The notes under the pieces are model-generated. The model was not told the origin of the DNA and searched no databases. It saw only the letters and a program-made list of their open reading frames with translations. Both the position numbers and the translations under genes were made by a program. From Anaeromyxobacter terrae (GTDB lineage Bacteria > Myxococcota > Myxococcia > Myxococcales > Anaeromyxobacteraceae): DNA of 64,000 bases. This document shows positions 33,401 to 43,214 of this stretch, one piece after another (the stretch's first letter is position 1; each line of letters starts with the position of its first letter). The stretch spans positions 23,978 through 87,977 of the forward strand of contig NZ_JALCYY010000019.1 in the NCBI RefSeq assembly GCF_022690685.1, read 5' to 3'.

Positions 33401-33733
33401 ATGGACGTCCAGTCGATGATCGCGCAGGCGCGGGACGCAATCTCGGTGAAGCGCGTGTACGGGGATCCCATCCAGCAGGGGGACGTCACGGTCATCCCGG
33501 CCGCGCGCATCGGCGGCGGCGCGGGCGGAGGCGGCGGCGTCGGGCCGAAGGGGGAAGGCTCGGGTGAGGGGAGCGGCTTCGCGCTGAGCGCCCGGCCCGC
33601 AGGCGTCTACGTGCTGAAGGGCGGCGACGCGATCTGGCGGCCCGCCGTGGACGTGAACCGGATCGTGCTCGGGATGCAGATCGTGATGGGGATCGGGCTC
33701 CTCGTGCTGATGCGCTGGCTTCGGGAGCGGTGA
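33401..33733 (+). CDS. GerW/YtfJ-family sporulation-type protein
   Basis: 110 residues; a GGGGAGG-rich leader precedes the ATG. The domain pattern ISVKRVYGDPIQQGDVTVIP and AARIGGGAGGGGG, then SARPAGVYVLKGG and WRPAVDVNRI matches GerW/YtfJ. A C-terminal helix (VLGMQIVMGIGLLVLMRWL) suggests membrane anchoring with the domain in the cytoplasm. In Bacillus the relative affects spore germination; the function in Gram-negative bacteria is unknown. Confidence 0.88.
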   Translation: MDVQSMIAQARDAISVKRVYGDPIQQGDVTVIPAARIGGGAGGGGGVGPKGEGSGEGSGFALSARPAGVYVLKGGDAIWRPAVDVNRIVLGMQIVMGIGLLVLMRWLRER

Positions 33734-33742
33734 CCTGGCGCC

Positions 33743-33771
33743 CGGCCGCCCGCGACCGGGGTGGGCGGCCG
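33743..33771 (+). terminator. GC hairpin after the GerW-like gene
   Basis: Nine-pair perfect stem (cggccgccc with gggcggccg) and 11-base loop, ten bases after the stop. No T run, but the location suits a terminator. Confidence 0.5.
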
Positions 33772-33893
33772 CGCTGGCATGGCATCGCCGCGACGGGCGC
33801 GTGACGATTTCGTGACGCCCGATCCCGCCACTTCGAGGGCTGGCGCCCCCGGACCGACACGGATTAGAAACCGCGCTCACGTCGGGAGGTCGC

Positions 33894-34088
33894 ATGCTGC
33901 GGGAATCCGTCTTCGTCTGCTCGTATGGCTCCGGAGGCGCCGAGCACGTCGCTCACGTCGTCGCCTGGGACGATCGCGAGGCGGCGGAGCTGTTCGCGCA
34001 CGAGCTCGAGCCGGACGTCGGGGACGTGCGCGTGTCCGACATCCGCGTGGAGCCCGTGGACGGAGTCGCCGCAGCGACAGGCGACTGA
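33894..34088 (+). CDS. Small hypothetical acidic protein
   Basis: 64 residues with GGGAGG before the ATG. Acidic, with a beta-alpha start (MLRESVFVCSYGSGGAEHVA) and the strand VRVSDIRVEPVDGVAA. No family recognised. It converges with the polyphosphate kinase gene. Confidence 0.6.
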   Translation: MLRESVFVCSYGSGGAEHVAHVVAWDDREAAELFAHELEPDVGDVRVSDIRVEPVDGVAAATGD

Positions 34089-34119
34089 TCCGGCGCTGCG
34101 CCCGCCGCGACGGCCGCCG

Positions 34120-36372
34120 TCAGCGGTCGCGACCGTCTGGCGGGACGGGGGCCGATGGGGAGGCGAGCAGCAGCGCCTGCGCGTCCACGCGCGGCTCGCC
34201 GTCGGCCGGTCGGATCCGCTCGTACTCGCCGTTTGGCCGCATGCGGCGCGCACGGCAGTTGTCCGCGAGGTAGACGGCCAGCACGCCGTCGCGCAGGTGG
34301 CGCACGAGCGCGGGATCCGTGACGGGGAACAGCACCTCGACCCGGCGCGACAGGTTGCGGCGCATGAGGTCGGCGCTGCCGAGGTACACCTCCTCCTGGC
34401 CCGCGTTGCGGAACCAGAAGATCCGGCTGTGCTCGAGGAACCTCCCCACCACGCTCGTGACGCGCACGTTCTCGGTGAAGCCCGGCACGCCCGGGCGCAG
34501 GCAGCAGATCCCGCGCACGAGGAGGTCCACCTTGACGCCCGCCTGCGCCGCGCGGACGAGCGGCTCCACCATCTGCTCGTCGGCGAGCGCGTTCACCTTG
34601 AACACGAGGTGGCCGCCGCGACCTGCGCGCGCGTGCTCGGTCTCGCGGTCGATGAGCTCGACGAGCCGCTCGCGCAGGTTCACCGGCGCGACGAGCAGGC
34701 GCCGGAACACCTTCGGGTGCGCGTAGCCCGTGAGGTAGTTGAAGAGCTGCGTGGCGTCCTCGCCGATCTCGGCGTCCGCCGTGAAGAGCCCGAGGTCCGT
34801 GTACGCCGCGGCGGTGACCGGGTTGTAGTTCCCGGTGGACAGGTGGACGTAGCGCGCGAGCCGGTCGCCCTCGCGCCGCACGACGAGCGCGATCTTCGAG
34901 TGCGTCTTCAGGCCGAGCAGCCCGTAGATCACGTGGATGCCGTCCGCCTCGAGCGCCCTCGCCCACCCGATGTTGCTCTCCTCGTCGAAGCGCGCCTTCA
35001 GCTCCACGAGCACCGCCACCTGCTTGTGGTTCTGGTTCGCCTCGAGCAGCGCCTCCACGACCGGCGAGTTCCGCCCGACGCGGTAGAGCGTCATCTTGAT
35101 GGCGAGCACGTCGGGATCCCGCGCGGCGGCCCTCAGGAACTCGACGACGGGCCCGAACGACTCGAACGGATGGTGGATGAGCACGTCCCGTCGCCGGATC
35201 GCGGCGAACACGTCCTCGTCGCCCCGCGCGAACGCGGCGGGGACGGCGGGGAACAGCGGCGGGAACTTGAGGTCGCTGCGCTCCACGGACGCCAGGGTGG
35301 ACAGCCCGGAGAGCCCCAGCGGCCCCTCGACCGCGTGGACGTTGCGCGGGTCGAGCTCGAGGTTCTGGACGAGGAGGTCGCGGATGGCGTCCGGCATGCC
35401 GGGCGTCACGACGAGCCGCACCACCGATCCGAAGCGGCGCTCACGCACCCCGTGCTCGACCGAGGCGAGCAGGTCGGCGGCCTCCAGCTCCTGCAGCTCC
35501 ATCTCCGCGTCGCGCGTGACGCGGAACGGGTGCACGCCCTTGACGCGCACCCCGGGGAACAGACGGTCCACGTGCGCGGCGACGAGCTGCTCGAGCCAGA
35601 CGAACGCGTGGTGCCGGCGCGCCGTCCCCGACGCGTCGAAGCCGCCGCTGGAGCGCCCGATCGGCACCAGCCGCGGGAGCGTGTCGGGGACCTTGATGCG
35701 CGCGAACCGGTCGACGCCCTCGTCCTCCACCAGCACGGCGAGGTTCAAGCTCAGGTTCGAGATATGGGGGAACGGGCGGCCGGGGTCGAACGCGAGCGGC
35801 GTCAGGACCGGCATCACCATCTCGTCGAAGTAGGTGCGTGCCCACGCCGCCTGCCGGGGGTCGAGCTGGGGATGATCGAGCACGTGGATGCCGGCCGCGT
35901 CGAGCGCCGGCAGGAGCTCGTCCTCCCACGCCGCGTTGAGCGCGCGGGAGAGCCTGAGCGTCTCGCGGCGGATCTCGGCGAGCTGCTGCAAGGGGGTCAG
36001 CCCGTCGGATGACGGCTCGGTCACCCCGGCGGCCACCTGCTGCTCGAGACCCGCGACGCGGATCATGAAGAGCTCGTCGAGGTTCGACGACACGATCGAG
36101 AGGAAGCGCACCCGCTCGAGCAGCGGGTTCGCGGGGTCGAGGACCTCCTCGAAGACGCGCCACTGGAACCCCACGAGCGAGAGCTCGCGGTTCACGAGCA
36201 GGCGAGGGTCGAGCCTCGCGGTGTCCGCCGCGAGGTCGCGCGCGACGGCCGCTGCCGCGTCGGCGGCTACACCGGCGACTGCACCGGGCGCCGCGCCGGC
36301 CGGCGCGCCGTCGGCGCCCGTGCGCGGATTGAGAGTTTCCGTGGGCACGGCGGGCTGCGCCGGGCTCTCCAT
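34120..36372 (-). CDS. ppk1: Polyphosphate kinase 1
   Basis: 750 residues; GAGGAGG four bases before ATG 36372 fixes the start. It makes and degrades inorganic polyphosphate using ATP/ADP. The N domain begins LLVNRELSLVGFQWRVFEEV, the head domain has FLSIVSSNLDELFMIRVAGL, and the catalytic core contains ILIHHPFESFGPVVEFL, LAIKMTLYR and GLLGLKTHSK (active-site histidine near residue 490), with LSTGNYNP and LFNYLTGYAHP further on. The first ~50 residues are an Ala/Pro-rich extension. No ppx is visible nearby. Confidence 0.95.
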   Translation of the reverse strand: MESPAQPAVPTETLNPRTGADGAPAGAAPGAVAGVAADAAAAVARDLAADTARLDPRLLVNRELSLVGFQWRVFEEVLDPANPLLERVRFLSIVSSNLDELFMIRVAGLEQQVAAGVTEPSSDGLTPLQQLAEIRRETLRLSRALNAAWEDELLPALDAAGIHVLDHPQLDPRQAAWARTYFDEMVMPVLTPLAFDPGRPFPHISNLSLNLAVLVEDEGVDRFARIKVPDTLPRLVPIGRSSGGFDASGTARRHHAFVWLEQLVAAHVDRLFPGVRVKGVHPFRVTRDAEMELQELEAADLLASVEHGVRERRFGSVVRLVVTPGMPDAIRDLLVQNLELDPRNVHAVEGPLGLSGLSTLASVERSDLKFPPLFPAVPAAFARGDEDVFAAIRRRDVLIHHPFESFGPVVEFLRAAARDPDVLAIKMTLYRVGRNSPVVEALLEANQNHKQVAVLVELKARFDEESNIGWARALEADGIHVIYGLLGLKTHSKIALVVRREGDRLARYVHLSTGNYNPVTAAAYTDLGLFTADAEIGEDATQLFNYLTGYAHPKVFRRLLVAPVNLRERLVELIDRETEHARAGRGGHLVFKVNALADEQMVEPLVRAAQAGVKVDLLVRGICCLRPGVPGFTENVRVTSVVGRFLEHSRIFWFRNAGQEEVYLGSADLMRRNLSRRVEVLFPVTDPALVRHLRDGVLAVYLADNCRARRMRPNGEYERIRPADGEPRVDAQALLLASPSAPVPPDGRDR

Positions 36373-36543
36373 CCGACCTCCTCGATGACGATGCGCCTCG
36401 ACGACCGAGCGTAGCGCTGCCGCAGGTGGGGTGCACGCGAGGGCTCGTGACGAACGCATGACGGCGCCCGCGCGGGTACGGGTGCCACGGCGCGAGCCAG
36501 AGCCCAGCCGCTCGCCGCCCCGGACGGTCCGATGGGCGGTCGG

Positions 36544-37089
36544 CTAGTTCTGCTGATGCACGCGCGTGAGGCGCGTGACCGAGTACGTCTCGAAGCCCTT
36601 CCCGGGCGCCGCCTGCGAGAAGGTCTCGATCACCTCGTCCTGCGAGACGCGCTCGTACACCTCGCGCGCCCGCCATCCGGCCCCGATGTTCTCGATGCGC
36701 ACCGTCACGAACGTGAACGTCTTCCCATCGGGGCTCGTCCCGTCGAGCACGTACTCGTTGACGAAGCCCTCGACGTGAAACTGCCGGAGCACGATCTTCT
36801 TTGCGGCCTTGTCGTAGCTGAACACGCCCATGTCCTGATGGACCTCGGGCTTCGCGTCGCGCGTCTTCGGGTCCCACACCGAGCGGTTGCGCCCGACGAG
36901 ATACCTTCCGCGCAGCTCGAGGCGGTACTCCCGGACCGAGACCCCCTTCCCCGGCTCGCCGCTCGACTGACCCTTCCAGCGTCCCTCCAGGAACAGGATG
37001 GGGACGAGCGGATCGGCTGCCGGTGCTGGAGGCGCGTCCGCTGGCGCCGCGAGCGCCACCGTGAACAGGAGCAGCGTCGTGGGGACCAT
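36544..37089 (-). CDS. Secreted lipocalin-like/DUF1579-like protein
   Basis: 181 residues with a signal peptide (MVPTTLLLFTVALAAPADA). The body looks like a small beta-barrel: FLEGRWKGQSSGEPGKGVS, REYRLELRGRYLVGRNRSVW, MGVFSYDKAAKKIVLRQFHV and RAREVYERVSQDEVIETF. Related proteins are annotated DUF1579 or heme-binding-barrel-like; ligand unknown. No clear ribosome site, so the start is tentative. It precedes ppk on the same strand by 171 bases. Confidence 0.7.
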   Translation of the reverse strand: MVPTTLLLFTVALAAPADAPPAPAADPLVPILFLEGRWKGQSSGEPGKGVSVREYRLELRGRYLVGRNRSVWDPKTRDAKPEVHQDMGVFSYDKAAKKIVLRQFHVEGFVNEYVLDGTSPDGKTFTFVTVRIENIGAGWRAREVYERVSQDEVIETFSQAAPGKGFETYSVTRLTRVHQQN

Positions 37090-37221
37090 GGGGGCGAGCG
37101 TAAGCCGGCGACGAGCGTCCCGACAAGTCGTCGCGTCCGGCGACACGTTCCCGGAACTCCTGATGGGCCGCGCGTGTGCAACGACCGCTCGCACCGGCCG
37201 CGCTGGGCCCCAGCGCCGGCT

Positions 37222-38493
37222 TCACTCCCGCGGATCCCACTTCGCCTGATCGAAGTCCGGGTCGGGCGGCTCGCCCTGAGGCCGCTCGCCCTCCGGCACG
37301 TGCTGCAGGTTGACGCGCACGCGCGTCCAGGTCGTGTACCGCCCGCGCATCGCGTCCACGAGCACGTCCTCGGGCGCGAGCCGCGCGGCGGCCTCGGGGT
37401 GGCGCACCTTCCAGCGCTCGAGCCCGGCGAGCGCGTCCTCCTTCCTCGCCGCGCGCGCCACGATGACGAGCGGGTGGCTCGGGCGGCGCGGCGCGCCCTT
37501 GCGCCGGGAAGGCGCGACGCGCGCGGGCTCGTCTTCTCCCTTCGCGTAGTGCGGCGGCCACGGCGCGTCGCCCAGGCCCGCCGCGCGCTGGCGCGCCGCG
37601 AGCTCGAGCAGCGGCTCGAGGGACCCCGCCGCGTCGTCGATGCCCGCCCCCACGTCCCCGAGCCGCCCGAAGCGCGCCGGGACCGTGCGCAGCGTGAAGT
37701 CGGCGGGATCGCAGGCCGGCAGCTCGGCCCAGGTGATGGGCGCCGAGACCCGCGCGTCGGGCGTGGGCCGCACCGAGTACGCGGAGGCGACGGTGCGATC
37801 CTTCGCGTTCTGGTTGTAGTCGATGAAGACGCCGTGCCGCTCCTCCTTCCACCACTTGCTCGTCGCGAGCTCCGGCGCGCGCCGCTCCACCTCGCGCGCC
37901 AGCGCGAGCGCCGCCTGGCGCACCTCGGTGAAGGTCCAGCGCGGCTCGAGGCGCGCGTACACGTGGATGCCGCGCGAGCCGCTCGTCTTCGGCCAGCCCA
38001 CGAGGCCGTGCTCGCGCAGCACCTCGTCCACGAGCTGCGCCACGCGCCGGAGCTGCTCCCACTCGACCCCCGGCATCGGGTCGAGGTCCACGCGCAGCTC
38101 GTCGGGGTGCTCGAGATCCCCGGCGCGCACCGGGTGCGGGTTCAGGTCGATGCAGCCCAGGTTCACCACCCAGGCGAGCTGCGCCGCGTCCCGGACCACG
38201 ATCTCCTCGGCGCTCCGGCCCGAGGGGAACCTGAGCTCGACGACGTCGATCCACGGCGGGCGCGAGGCCGGCGCGCGCTTCTGGAAGAAGAACTCCCCCT
38301 CGGCCCCGTCGACGAAGCGCTTCAGCGCCATCGGCCGGTCGCGCACGCCGCGCAGCGCGCCGTCGGCGACGCTCAGGTAGTACTGCACGAGGTCGAGCTT
38401 GGTGATGCCCGCCTCGCGGAAATAGAGCTTGTCCGGGTTGGAGATGGCGACCTCCCGTCCGGCGAGCTGAAAGTGTTCTTTGCGCGGTGCCAT
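37222..38493 (-). CDS. LigD-type polymerase (primase-polymerase domain), stand-alone
   Basis: 423 residues from ATG 38493; an in-frame GTG at 38538 would add 15. ISNPDKLYFREAGITKLDLV opens the domain, RVDLDPMPG carries the catalytic aspartates, and TSGSRGIHVYAR is the nucleotide/phosphate-binding loop. This family extends and fills broken DNA ends in bacterial non-homologous end joining. In many bacteria it is fused to ligase and nuclease domains; here it is a separate gene, divergent from the ligase gene whose start is 68 bases away. No Ku gene is in view. Confidence 0.9.
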   Translation of the reverse strand: MAPRKEHFQLAGREVAISNPDKLYFREAGITKLDLVQYYLSVADGALRGVRDRPMALKRFVDGAEGEFFFQKRAPASRPPWIDVVELRFPSGRSAEEIVVRDAAQLAWVVNLGCIDLNPHPVRAGDLEHPDELRVDLDPMPGVEWEQLRRVAQLVDEVLREHGLVGWPKTSGSRGIHVYARLEPRWTFTEVRQAALALAREVERRAPELATSKWWKEERHGVFIDYNQNAKDRTVASAYSVRPTPDARVSAPITWAELPACDPADFTLRTVPARFGRLGDVGAGIDDAAGSLEPLLELAARQRAAGLGDAPWPPHYAKGEDEPARVAPSRRKGAPRRPSHPLVIVARAARKEDALAGLERWKVRHPEAAARLAPEDVLVDAMRGRYTTWTRVRVNLQHVPEGERPQGEPPDPDFDQAKWDPRE

Positions 38494-38561
38494 GGCCTCT
38501 GGCGGGTGTTCTTGCTCGAGAGCCTCGCGCTTCGCCACGCCGACGGCGTTATCTCCTAGGG

Positions 38562-39668
38562 ATGGCCTACCCGATCGCGCCCCCCGTCGAGCCGATGCTG
38601 GCGAAGCTCGCGGACGACGTGCCCGAGGGCGATGGCTGGCTGTTCGAGCCGAAGTGGGACGGCTTCCGCGCGCTGGTGTTCCGCGACGGGCCCGAGCTGT
38701 ACCTCCAGTCGCGCGAGCTCCGGCCCCTGAACCGGTACTTCCCCGAGCTCGAGGAACCGCTCCTCGCGAGCCTCCCCGAGCGGTGCGTGGTTGACGGCGA
38801 GATCGTCATCGCCGGCCGGGCCGGGCTCGACTTCGAGGCGCTCCTCCTCCGCATCCACCCCGCGGCGTCGCGGGTGAAGCTGCTCGCGCAGGAGAGCCCG
38901 GCGAGCATCGTGCTGTTCGACCTGCTCGCCCTCGGCGACCGCGACCTGCGCGCGTCGCCGCTCGCGGAGCGGCGCGCGCTGCTCGAGCAGAGCCTGGCCG
39001 GCGCGGCGCCGCAGGTGCACGTGACGCCCGCCACGACCGAGCGCGCCGCGGCGAAGGACTGGTTCTCGCGCTTCGAGGGCGCCGGGCTCGACGGCGTCGT
39101 CGCGAAGCGGCTCGACTCGACGTACCAGGCCGGCGTCCGCGCCATGGTGAAGGTGAAGCACGCGCGCACCGCCGACTGCGCCGTCGCCGGCTTCCGCTGG
39201 CACAAGAACGGGCCCGGCACGATGGTGGGGTCGCTGCTGCTCGGGCTCTACGACGACGCCGGCAAGCTGCACCACGTCGGCATCTGCAGCGCCTTCACCA
39301 CCGCGCGGCGGAAGGAGCTCGTGAAGGAGCTCGCGCCCCTGCGCGAGGACGCGATGGAAGGCCATCCGTGGCGCGACTGGGCGGAGTGGGCCGACGCCGA
39401 CGGCGGGGCCGTGCCGGCGCAGCGCATGCCCGGCGCGAGCAGCCGCTGGAACCGCGGCAAGGATCTCTCCTGGGAGCCGCTGCGGGTGGAGCGCGTCTGC
39501 GAGGTCGCCTACGACCACCTGCAGGGCGATCGCTTCCGGCACGCCACCCACTTCCTGCGCTGGCGTCCGGACAGGTCGCCGCCCGAGTGCCGCTACGACC
39601 AGCTCGAGGTGACGCCGGCGTTCGAGCTCGGGCGCATCTTCGGGGTGCGGTCGCAGCCGTCGCGCTAG
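38562..39668 (+). CDS. ATP-dependent DNA ligase (LigD/LigC ligase module)
   Basis: 368 residues. Nucleotidyltransferase motif I is FEPKWDGFRAL with the AMP-accepting lysine; VDGEIVI is motif III, GLDGVVAKRLDSTYQAG motif IV, and VKVKHARTADCAVAGFRW holds motif V. An OB-fold follows (MVGSLLLGLYDDAGKLHHVG). It seals nicks or breaks using ATP. No nuclease or polymerase domain is attached. It is transcribed away from the polymerase gene, with 68 bases shared as promoter space, so the pair may be co-regulated. Confidence 0.92.
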   Translation: MAYPIAPPVEPMLAKLADDVPEGDGWLFEPKWDGFRALVFRDGPELYLQSRELRPLNRYFPELEEPLLASLPERCVVDGEIVIAGRAGLDFEALLLRIHPAASRVKLLAQESPASIVLFDLLALGDRDLRASPLAERRALLEQSLAGAAPQVHVTPATTERAAAKDWFSRFEGAGLDGVVAKRLDSTYQAGVRAMVKVKHARTADCAVAGFRWHKNGPGTMVGSLLLGLYDDAGKLHHVGICSAFTTARRKELVKELAPLREDAMEGHPWRDWAEWADADGGAVPAQRMPGASSRWNRGKDLSWEPLRVERVCEVAYDHLQGDRFRHATHFLRWRPDRSPPECRYDQLEVTPAFELGRIFGVRSQPSR

Positions 39669-39678
39669 ATCCCGAGGC

Positions 39679-40881
<1,203 letters not shown>

Positions 40882-40927
40882 GCCAGAGCGGCGGCCGTCT
40901 CGGGCCGCCGGTTCGTGGAGGTGAGCG

Positions 40928-41128
40928 ATGGCTGAAGCGCCGAAGAAGGACAGGGCCGAGCCGAAGCGCCAGGAGCCGGAGCAAGCGCGGGAGCAGCGCC
41001 GCGAGGCGAGCGAGCGCGGCGCGAGCGGACGCGCCGAAGGGTGGGAGGACATCGATCGTCGCGAGGAGGAGGGCTGGAGCCAGCCCGAGTCCTCCGCGCA
41101 GAAGGGAGCCCTCCCCGACGAGGGCTGA
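40928..41128 (+). CDS. Small charged, probably disordered protein
   Basis: 66 residues with GGAGG seven bases before the ATG. Almost entirely E, R, K, Q, A and S (KKDRAEPKRQEPEQAREQRR), with GWEDIDRREEEGWSQ at the end. No hydrophobic core, so likely disordered or helical. It follows the FIST gene by 46 bases and may be co-transcribed. Function unknown; composition is like desiccation-stress proteins. Confidence 0.6.
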   Translation: MAEAPKKDRAEPKRQEPEQAREQRREASERGASGRAEGWEDIDRREEEGWSQPESSAQKGALPDEG

Positions 41129-41146
41129 GATCACGAGCGGCGCGCC

Positions 41147-41773
41147 TCAGGATTTCTCGGCGATGGCGAGGAACACCGGGTAGACCCGCGGCCCGGCGGC
41201 AGTCTCCTTCTTCACCTCGTGCACGATGTCGATGTTCACGTTGCGGAAGCCGCTGCGCTCGAGCCGCGCTCGAAGGTCCGCGCGGTCGAACCCGTTGTGG
41301 CCAGAGAACCCCGGGCCGTGGAACGAGCCGTCCTCCCGATCGAGGTCGGCGATGCACACGATTCCTGCCTTCGACAGCAACCGGTGGAACGCGCCGAGGA
41401 TCCCGTCCGTGTCCGGGATGTGGTGGAGGGTCATCAGCGTGCAGATCACGTCGAACCGGAGCTCAGGTGCGGACCCCTCGGCGAGGTCGAGGCGCAGCGT
41501 CCTCGCATTGCGGATGCCGCGCGCCGCGATCTTCTCCTGGGCAACCGCCAGCATCTCGCGCGAGCTGTCGGCCAGCGTGACCTCCGCCACGAGCGGCTGG
41601 AGGGCGAGCCCCAGGAGCCCTGTCCCCGCGCCGTACTCGAGGACCCTTCTCCCGGACAGCGAGGGAACGCGGCCGGCGATCGACTGCGCCACCCTGCGCG
41701 CCCGCTCCCATTTCGAGGTGTCCTCGTCCCACGTCCTCGCCCGGGAATCGAAGTCGCTCGGAGAATGGGTCAT
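41147..41773 (-). CDS. Class I SAM-dependent methyltransferase
   Basis: 208 residues; AGGAGAG precedes the ATG. VLEYGAGTGLLGLAL is the SAM-binding glycine-rich motif I, and ADSSREMLAVAQ and FDVICTLMTLHHIPD are motif II/post-motif elements. It resembles UbiE/YafE-type methyltransferases. The substrate (small molecule versus protein) is not evident. It converges with the small protein gene to its left. Confidence 0.9.
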   Translation of the reverse strand: MTHSPSDFDSRARTWDEDTSKWERARRVAQSIAGRVPSLSGRRVLEYGAGTGLLGLALQPLVAEVTLADSSREMLAVAQEKIAARGIRNARTLRLDLAEGSAPELRFDVICTLMTLHHIPDTDGILGAFHRLLSKAGIVCIADLDREDGSFHGPGFSGHNGFDRADLRARLERSGFRNVNIDIVHEVKKETAAGPRVYPVFLAIAEKS

Positions 41774-41884
41774 GTGCTCTCCTGGTGGGTGGTGAAGTAA
41801 CGCGCCGACCCAGCCTGCGCCGCCGGTGGCGCGGCCCGCGCCCGGTATCGGAACGAGGAGAGCTCGGCGCCACTCCGCCGACGA

Positions 41885-42286
41885 TCAGTGGACCGTACGG
41901 CGCGGGGTATGACCTGCGTGCCCGTGATCCGGGTGCCGGTGGTGGGCGTGCCCGGGCTCGAGGTCGGCCCGCAGGAACGACCGCAGCGCACCCTGCTCGA
42001 GCGCGCGGGCGAGGGCGCGAGCGCTCACGCCCGCGTGGCCCCGCCAGACGCGCATCCCGGCCGCGTTCGCGCGGGCATGCGCCCCCGGGCCGAGATGCAG
42101 CGCGATCACGTCGGTACAGCCGCGGGACGCGAAGGCCTCCGCGACGGATCGACCGTCGAGGCCCTCGTTGCGGACGAGCTGGCATTGGCCGGGCTGGTCC
42201 ACCACCAGCAGCCACTGCGCCTTGCCGAAGTGCTCCGCGAGCGGCGCGTCGAGATCGGCGCGCGACAGCGTCATTCCGATCTTCAT
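41885..42286 (-). CDS. NifX/NifB-associated (Dinitrogenase iron-molybdenum cofactor fold) protein with His-rich tail
   Basis: 133 residues. MKIGMTLSRADLDAPLAEHF and FGKAQWLLVVD start the NifX-like fold, with the cysteine in SRGCTDVIALHLGPGA at the usual position. The C-terminus is a histidine cluster (GHAHHRHPDHGHAGH), which should bind metal ions. The family carries iron-molybdenum or iron-sulphur clusters; no nif genes are near, so a general metal- or cluster-binding role is more likely. No clear ribosome site before ATG 42286. Confidence 0.8.
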   Translation of the reverse strand: MKIGMTLSRADLDAPLAEHFGKAQWLLVVDQPGQCQLVRNEGLDGRSVAEAFASRGCTDVIALHLGPGAHARANAAGMRVWRGHAGVSARALARALEQGALRSFLRADLEPGHAHHRHPDHGHAGHTPRRTVH

Positions 42287-42398
42287 GCCGGGTTCGAGCC
42301 GCGGCTCGAGAGACCGGTTCGCGGGCTGCGGAGCGCGAGGGATCGTGCGTGCCCTGCCCGAGCAGCGGTGCAACGACGCGGGGCGCCCCCATGTTGCC

Positions 42399-42424
42399 GT
42401 TAACGTACTGTTAACCCCCTTAAC
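42399..42424. promoter_or_regulatory. Three spaced GTTAAC-type hexamers
   Basis: GTTAAC at 42399 and 42410 and CTTAAC at 42419, about one helical turn apart, in an otherwise GC-rich gap between the divergent NifX-like gene and the rhodanese gene. A likely multi-site operator; factor unknown. Confidence 0.4.
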
Positions 42425-42572
42425 GATCGCGCAAACGTCGCGTGCTTCACCCTCGGATAACCTCCCGCATCGATGCGCATTCCAACGCACACAATCGGCG
42501 TGCATTACTGCGCACCAAACCGAAGCTCGCGCCCGCCGCCGTGGCGAGCCGCGCTCCCAGGGAGGCCAACCC

Positions 42573-43121
42573 ATGAGAAAGCTCCTCGCCGTCCTCGCCG
42601 TCTTCGCCTTCGCCGGCCCCGTGCTCGCCCAGGAGGAGGGCGCGGGTGAGTACGCGTCCTCCGTCTCGGCGGGCCGTCCGCTCGACGTCCCGCCCGGCAT
42701 CTACGCCAACACCGCCGCGCGCCTGGCCGAGTTCTTCGCGGCCACGAACGGCGCGCGCACCGTCTTCGCCACCGACCTCAAGGCCCGGATCGACGCCGGC
42801 ACGAATCAGCTCATCATCGACGTCCGGCCTGCCGCGGACTACGCCGCCGGTCACATCTCCGGCGCGATCAGCATGCCGCTCGCGGTGCTGTTCCGCTCGG
42901 AGAACCTGGCGCAGCTGCCCACCGACGGCACGCCGCTCATCCTCGTCTGCCACACGGGCCACACCGCCTCGATGGCGCTCGGCGGCCTCGTGTCACTCGG
43001 CTACAACGCGTACGTGCTGCGCTTCTCGATGATGGGCTGGAACGCGAGCTCCAACCAGAAGATCTATTCGCCGACCCAGGTCCAGACGATCTTCGGGCTC
43101 GCCGGCCCGCTCGTCCGGTAG
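42573..43121 (+). CDS. Secreted rhodanese-domain protein
   Basis: 182 residues; GGGAGG before the ATG. Signal peptide about residues 1-19 ([16 protein letters not shown]). The rhodanese fold shows [20 protein letters not shown] and [15 protein letters not shown], with the active-site cysteine C126 in a CHTGHT loop. Periplasmic rhodaneses move sulfane sulphur to thiophilic acceptors. It starts the group that includes a two-domain rhodanese and a chemoreceptor. Confidence 0.9.
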   Translation: MRKLLAVLAVFAFAGPVLAQEEGAGEYASSVSAGRPLDVPPGIYANTAARLAEFFAATNGARTVFATDLKARIDAGTNQLIIDVRPAADYAAGHISGAISMPLAVLFRSENLAQLPTDGTPLILVCHTGHTASMALGGLVSLGYNAYVLRFSMMGWNASSNQKIYSPTQVQTIFGLAGPLVR

Positions 43122-43146
43122 AGCGCGTCGACGCCTTCCGCACCCT

Positions 43147-43179
43147 CGCCGCGGCCGCCCCTCCCGGACGGCCGCGGCG
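43147..43179 (+). terminator. Strong hairpin between the two rhodanese genes
   Basis: Eleven-pair perfect stem (cgccgcggccg and complement) with 11-base loop, 25 bases after the first rhodanese stop. No T run follows; it may attenuate transcription or set different transcript levels. Confidence 0.55.
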
Positions 43180-43214
43180 CCTCGTCCCGGATCCCCTACG
43201 CACGGAGAAGCACG

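Noticed and set aside
33172..33567. Plus-strand frame starting MKELIESRAGGGG before the GerW-like gene
   Set aside because: It runs through the real GerW-like gene in another frame and turns into Arg/Gly-rich shadow sequence.
41885..42700. Longer version of the NifX-like protein starting at 42700
   Set aside because: The family start MKIGMTLS lies at 42286; the extension is low-complexity and would cross the GTTAAC array and the divergent rhodanese start.
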